64,000 nt of DNA from Paeniglutamicibacter sp. Y32M11 (GTDB lineage: Bacteria > Actinomycetota > Actinomycetes > Actinomycetales > Micrococcaceae), in the NCBI RefSeq assembly GCF_019285735.1, contig NZ_CP079107.1, positions 4,030,001 through 4,094,000 on the forward strand, read 5' to 3'. This document shows, in pieces, positions 62,288 to 64,000 of this stretch; within the stretch, counting starts at the first letter, position 1; each line of letters begins with the position of its first letter. Position numbers and translations under genes: made by a program. The notes under the pieces were generated by a model. It was not told the origin of the DNA, made no database searches, and worked only from the letters and a program-made list of their open reading frames with translations.

Positions 62288-62317
62288 GCATGCCCCCACT
62301 CAACGGTGGGGGCATGC
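62288..62317. terminator. Hairpin terminator after the MFS gene
   Basis: Perfect 12-base arms GCATGCCCCCAC and complement with a 6-nt loop, followed by TTGTTTAA. Confidence 0.8.
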
Positions 62318-62394
62318 TTGTTTAACGGGAAACCGTGGATGTGATCGATGCGATGTCAACCGAGCGCTCGGCGCCTATCGTCTCCATTGGCCGC

Positions 62395-63063
62395 TCAGTC
62401 CATTTCCGATTCAAAAACGCACAGCGCCACCTGGACCCGATTGTCCGTATCCAGTTTCTCCAAGACGCGTCCGACATGGGTTTTTACCGTGGCCAAGGAA
62501 ATGAACAGCTTGCTGGCGATCTCCGGGTTCGAATGTCCCCGTGCCATCGCCACGGCAATCTCCCGTTCGCGCTCGGTCAGCAGCTCGAGTCGCTCCAAGG
62601 CCTCGGCGCGGCGTGAACTTGGCTGCCTGGACCCGGCAACGTTGATCAACTGTTTGGTTACCGATTCCGACAACATGGTTTTCCCGGCAGCCACTTGCCC
62701 TACCGCGGACATCAGATCGAGGGGTGGCGTGTCCTTCAGCAGAAAACCGCTGACCCCGAGCTTGAGAGCGGAGAGCACCATGTCATCGGTGTTAAAGGTG
62801 GTGAGAATCAGGATCTTTTGTTCCACATTTTGGCGCAAGATCTCCGCACTGGATTCCAGTCCATCCATGATAGGCATGCGAATATCCATCAACACCAGAT
62901 CCGGGGCCAGCGAGGCAACCATCCGCACCGCTTCGCGGCCATCGGCGCATTCGCCGACCACCGTAATGTTCGGATCCGATTCAAGAATCATCCGCAATCC
63001 CACGCGCACGAGGTTCTCATCGTCAACCAGCACGATCCGAATCGACGCACTTGGGTTCACCAT
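62395..63063 (-). CDS. LuxR/NarL-type response regulator
   Basis: A 222-residue response regulator: acidic pair D14-D15, phospho-acceptor D60 (LVLMDIRMP), LILTTFN and FLLKDTPPLDL in the receiver. The HTH is LTEREREIAVAMARGHSNPE then ATVKTHVGRVLEKLDTDNR. The ATG at 63063 overlaps the stop of the kinase gene at 63057, so the pair is co-translated. The target is not evident in the window. Confidence 0.93.
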   Translation of the reverse strand: MVNPSASIRIVLVDDENLVRVGLRMILESDPNITVVGECADGREAVRMVASLAPDLVLMDIRMPIMDGLESSAEILRQNVEQKILILTTFNTDDMVLSALKLGVSGFLLKDTPPLDLMSAVGQVAAGKTMLSESVTKQLINVAGSRQPSSRRAEALERLELLTEREREIAVAMARGHSNPEIASKLFISLATVKTHVGRVLEKLDTDNRVQVALCVFESEMD

Positions 63064-64000
63064 GGCAACCACACCTTCACCACAAACTCGTCGTCATTTT
63101 TCATATCAATCAGTACATCGCCACCGGCCAACCGCGCCCTTTCGGTCACACCGGTGAGACCCAGCCCGGCGGCAGGGGCGCCGGCGGGCGGCCGTTGCCC
63201 ACGAAGACCTGCGGGAAGCCGATTAGAGACCCGCAGCAGGAGCTGGTCTTCAGCGCCCCCGGCAATTTCCATGATCACCGGCTCTCCGGGGGCATGGCGC
63301 CGGGCATTGGTGAGCGTTTCCTGGATGATGCGATAGAGATGTCGGCCGGTGGATTGGGCGAGGCTTGGGAGTCGGTCGCTCGTCGCCTGCGACATCACCA
63401 CCTCAACCTCGGTTCCCACCGCGCGACTTTCGGCAATGACCTGGTTCAGTTCCCCCAGAGTGGGTTGCGGCCTGGCCAGTTCATTATCAAAGAGCGTTCC
63501 CGGATCCCGCAACGTGCCCAGAACCTCGCGCAGTTCACCCAGGGCTAGGCGCGAATTTTCCCTGATGATCCCCGCCGTGGCACGCGTCTGTTCAGGCGAT
63601 AAATCTTGGCGAATTTCCAATGCCCCCGAATGCAGGGCAACAAGCGAGAGCCGATGGGCCAGCACATCATGCATTTCTCGAGCAATGCGAGTTCGTTCAT
63701 CGGCCTTTGCGGCATGGATCTGCGCCTGCCGTTCACGCTGGGCACTGCGCGTCTGTTCAAGTAGTGAGTCCGCCAGTTGCCGCTTGCCGCCGATATACAT
63801 GCCGATCAGCATCGTCGGGCCCACCAGCACGATGCCCACGATTAATGTCTGCCACCAGGTGATCACCTCTTCGGGCATCGGAAGCACGGCACCAAACAAC
63901 GCCTCGGAGGCGAATATGCCCAGCACAAAGAGGGTTCCGATGCCCAGTATTTCCCACATCCGGCGCCTGGTGGCCAGGGATACCATGGCCAAACCCGCAA
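63057..64000 (-). CDS. Sensor histidine kinase (5' end outside window)
   Basis: Partial HisKA_3-type kinase; the frame stays open to the right edge, so the true start probably lies beyond. Two hydrophobic helices (ILGIGTLFVLGIFASEALFG and TLIVGIVLVGPTMLIGMYIG) precede the phosphoacceptor histidine in RIAREMHDVLAHRLSLVAL. The ATPase domain has YRIIQETLTNARRHAP and GLGLTGVTERARLAGGDV. It forms a system with the regulator at 62395. Confidence 0.9.
   Translation of the reverse strand, partial: AGLAMVSLATRRRMWEILGIGTLFVLGIFASEALFGAVLPMPEEVITWWQTLIVGIVLVGPTMLIGMYIGGKRQLADSLLEQTRSAQRERQAQIHAAKADERTRIAREMHDVLAHRLSLVALHSGALEIRQDLSPEQTRATAGIIRENSRLALGELREVLGTLRDPGTLFDNELARPQPTLGELNQVIAESRAVGTEVEVVMSQATSDRLPSLAQSTGRHLYRIIQETLTNARRHAPGEPVIMEIAGGAEDQLLLRVSNRLPAGLRGQRPPAGAPAAGLGLTGVTERARLAGGDVLIDMKNDDEFVVKVWLPW

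Noticed and set aside
1-64000. CRISPR arrays, tRNA or rRNA genes
   Set aside because: No regularly spaced repeats and no tRNA-like TPsiC/acceptor arrangement were seen by eye on either strand.

Overview
The window looks like a chromosome segment of a high-GC actinobacterium, most likely of the Micrococcaceae (Arthrobacter, Glutamicibacter or Paeniglutamicibacter type). The basis is the high GC, the rpsF-ssb-rpsR-rplI block close to dnaB, a mycothiol-dependent isomerase family gene, and protein sequences of actinobacterial character. The genus is an inference from protein style, not from a search.

Positions 1-18.6 kb hold a steroid-degradation cluster. It encodes 3-ketosteroid 9alpha-hydroxylase (oxygenase KshA and reductase KshB), a KstD-type delta1-dehydrogenase, and ring A/B enzymes of the HsaA (monooxygenase), HsaC (extradiol dioxygenase) and HsaD (C-C hydrolase) types. 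It also has a FadD3-like CoA ligase, a KstR2-like TetR regulator, an enoyl-CoA hydratase family protein, an old-yellow-enzyme reductase, an SDR, an epoxide-hydrolase-like protein and an MFS transporter. KstD and KshAB open ring B, HsaA, HsaC and HsaD cleave ring A, and the ligase would activate the remaining C/D-ring acid. Three features stand out. A second, intact KshA homologue has lost every metal ligand. Two paralogous small cysteine proteins each sit directly behind a KshA homologue. A 17-bp inverted repeat, ATCCCG-N5-CGGGAT, recurs in five promoter regions of the cluster and may define an uncharacterised regulon.

18.6-25.4 kb is a decaying zone. It contains an IS256-type transposase remnant, fragments of a former L-rhamnose locus (isomerase, transporter, aldolase/dehydrogenase start, LacI-type regulator tail) and a frameshifted XRE regulator. 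Intact SDR, NmrA/epimerase-like and GNAT genes lie among them.

26.2-36.6 kb is a uric acid/ureide and glyoxylate region: uricase, HIU hydrolase, OHCU decarboxylase, NCS2 permease, (S)-ureidoglycine aminohydrolase, a DUF6986 lyase-like protein, malate synthase, malic enzyme and a divergent IclR-family regulator. Two matching 17-bp sites fit an IclR/AllR-type operator, and one of them precedes an unrecognised small ORF.

36.7-46.2 kb is mixed: SDR, AHSA1-like protein, YnfA, cobalamin adenosyltransferase, BCCT transporter, a BNR-repeat protein overlapping a MoaD/ThiS-like protein, pirin, RraB, GNAT and a helix-hairpin-helix protein, with transposase and transporter scraps between them. 46.3-52.5 kb is a core replication/translation block on the minus strand (dnaB, rplI, rpsR, ssb, rpsF). 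It has a dense DnaA-box cluster upstream of dnaB and a leader before rpsF that can sequester its own Shine-Dalgarno. 52.5-64 kb carries an acyltransferase-3/SGNH protein, an M18 aminopeptidase, a two-component system linked to an ABC-2 exporter, a MarR/MFS pair and a second two-component system cut by the window end.
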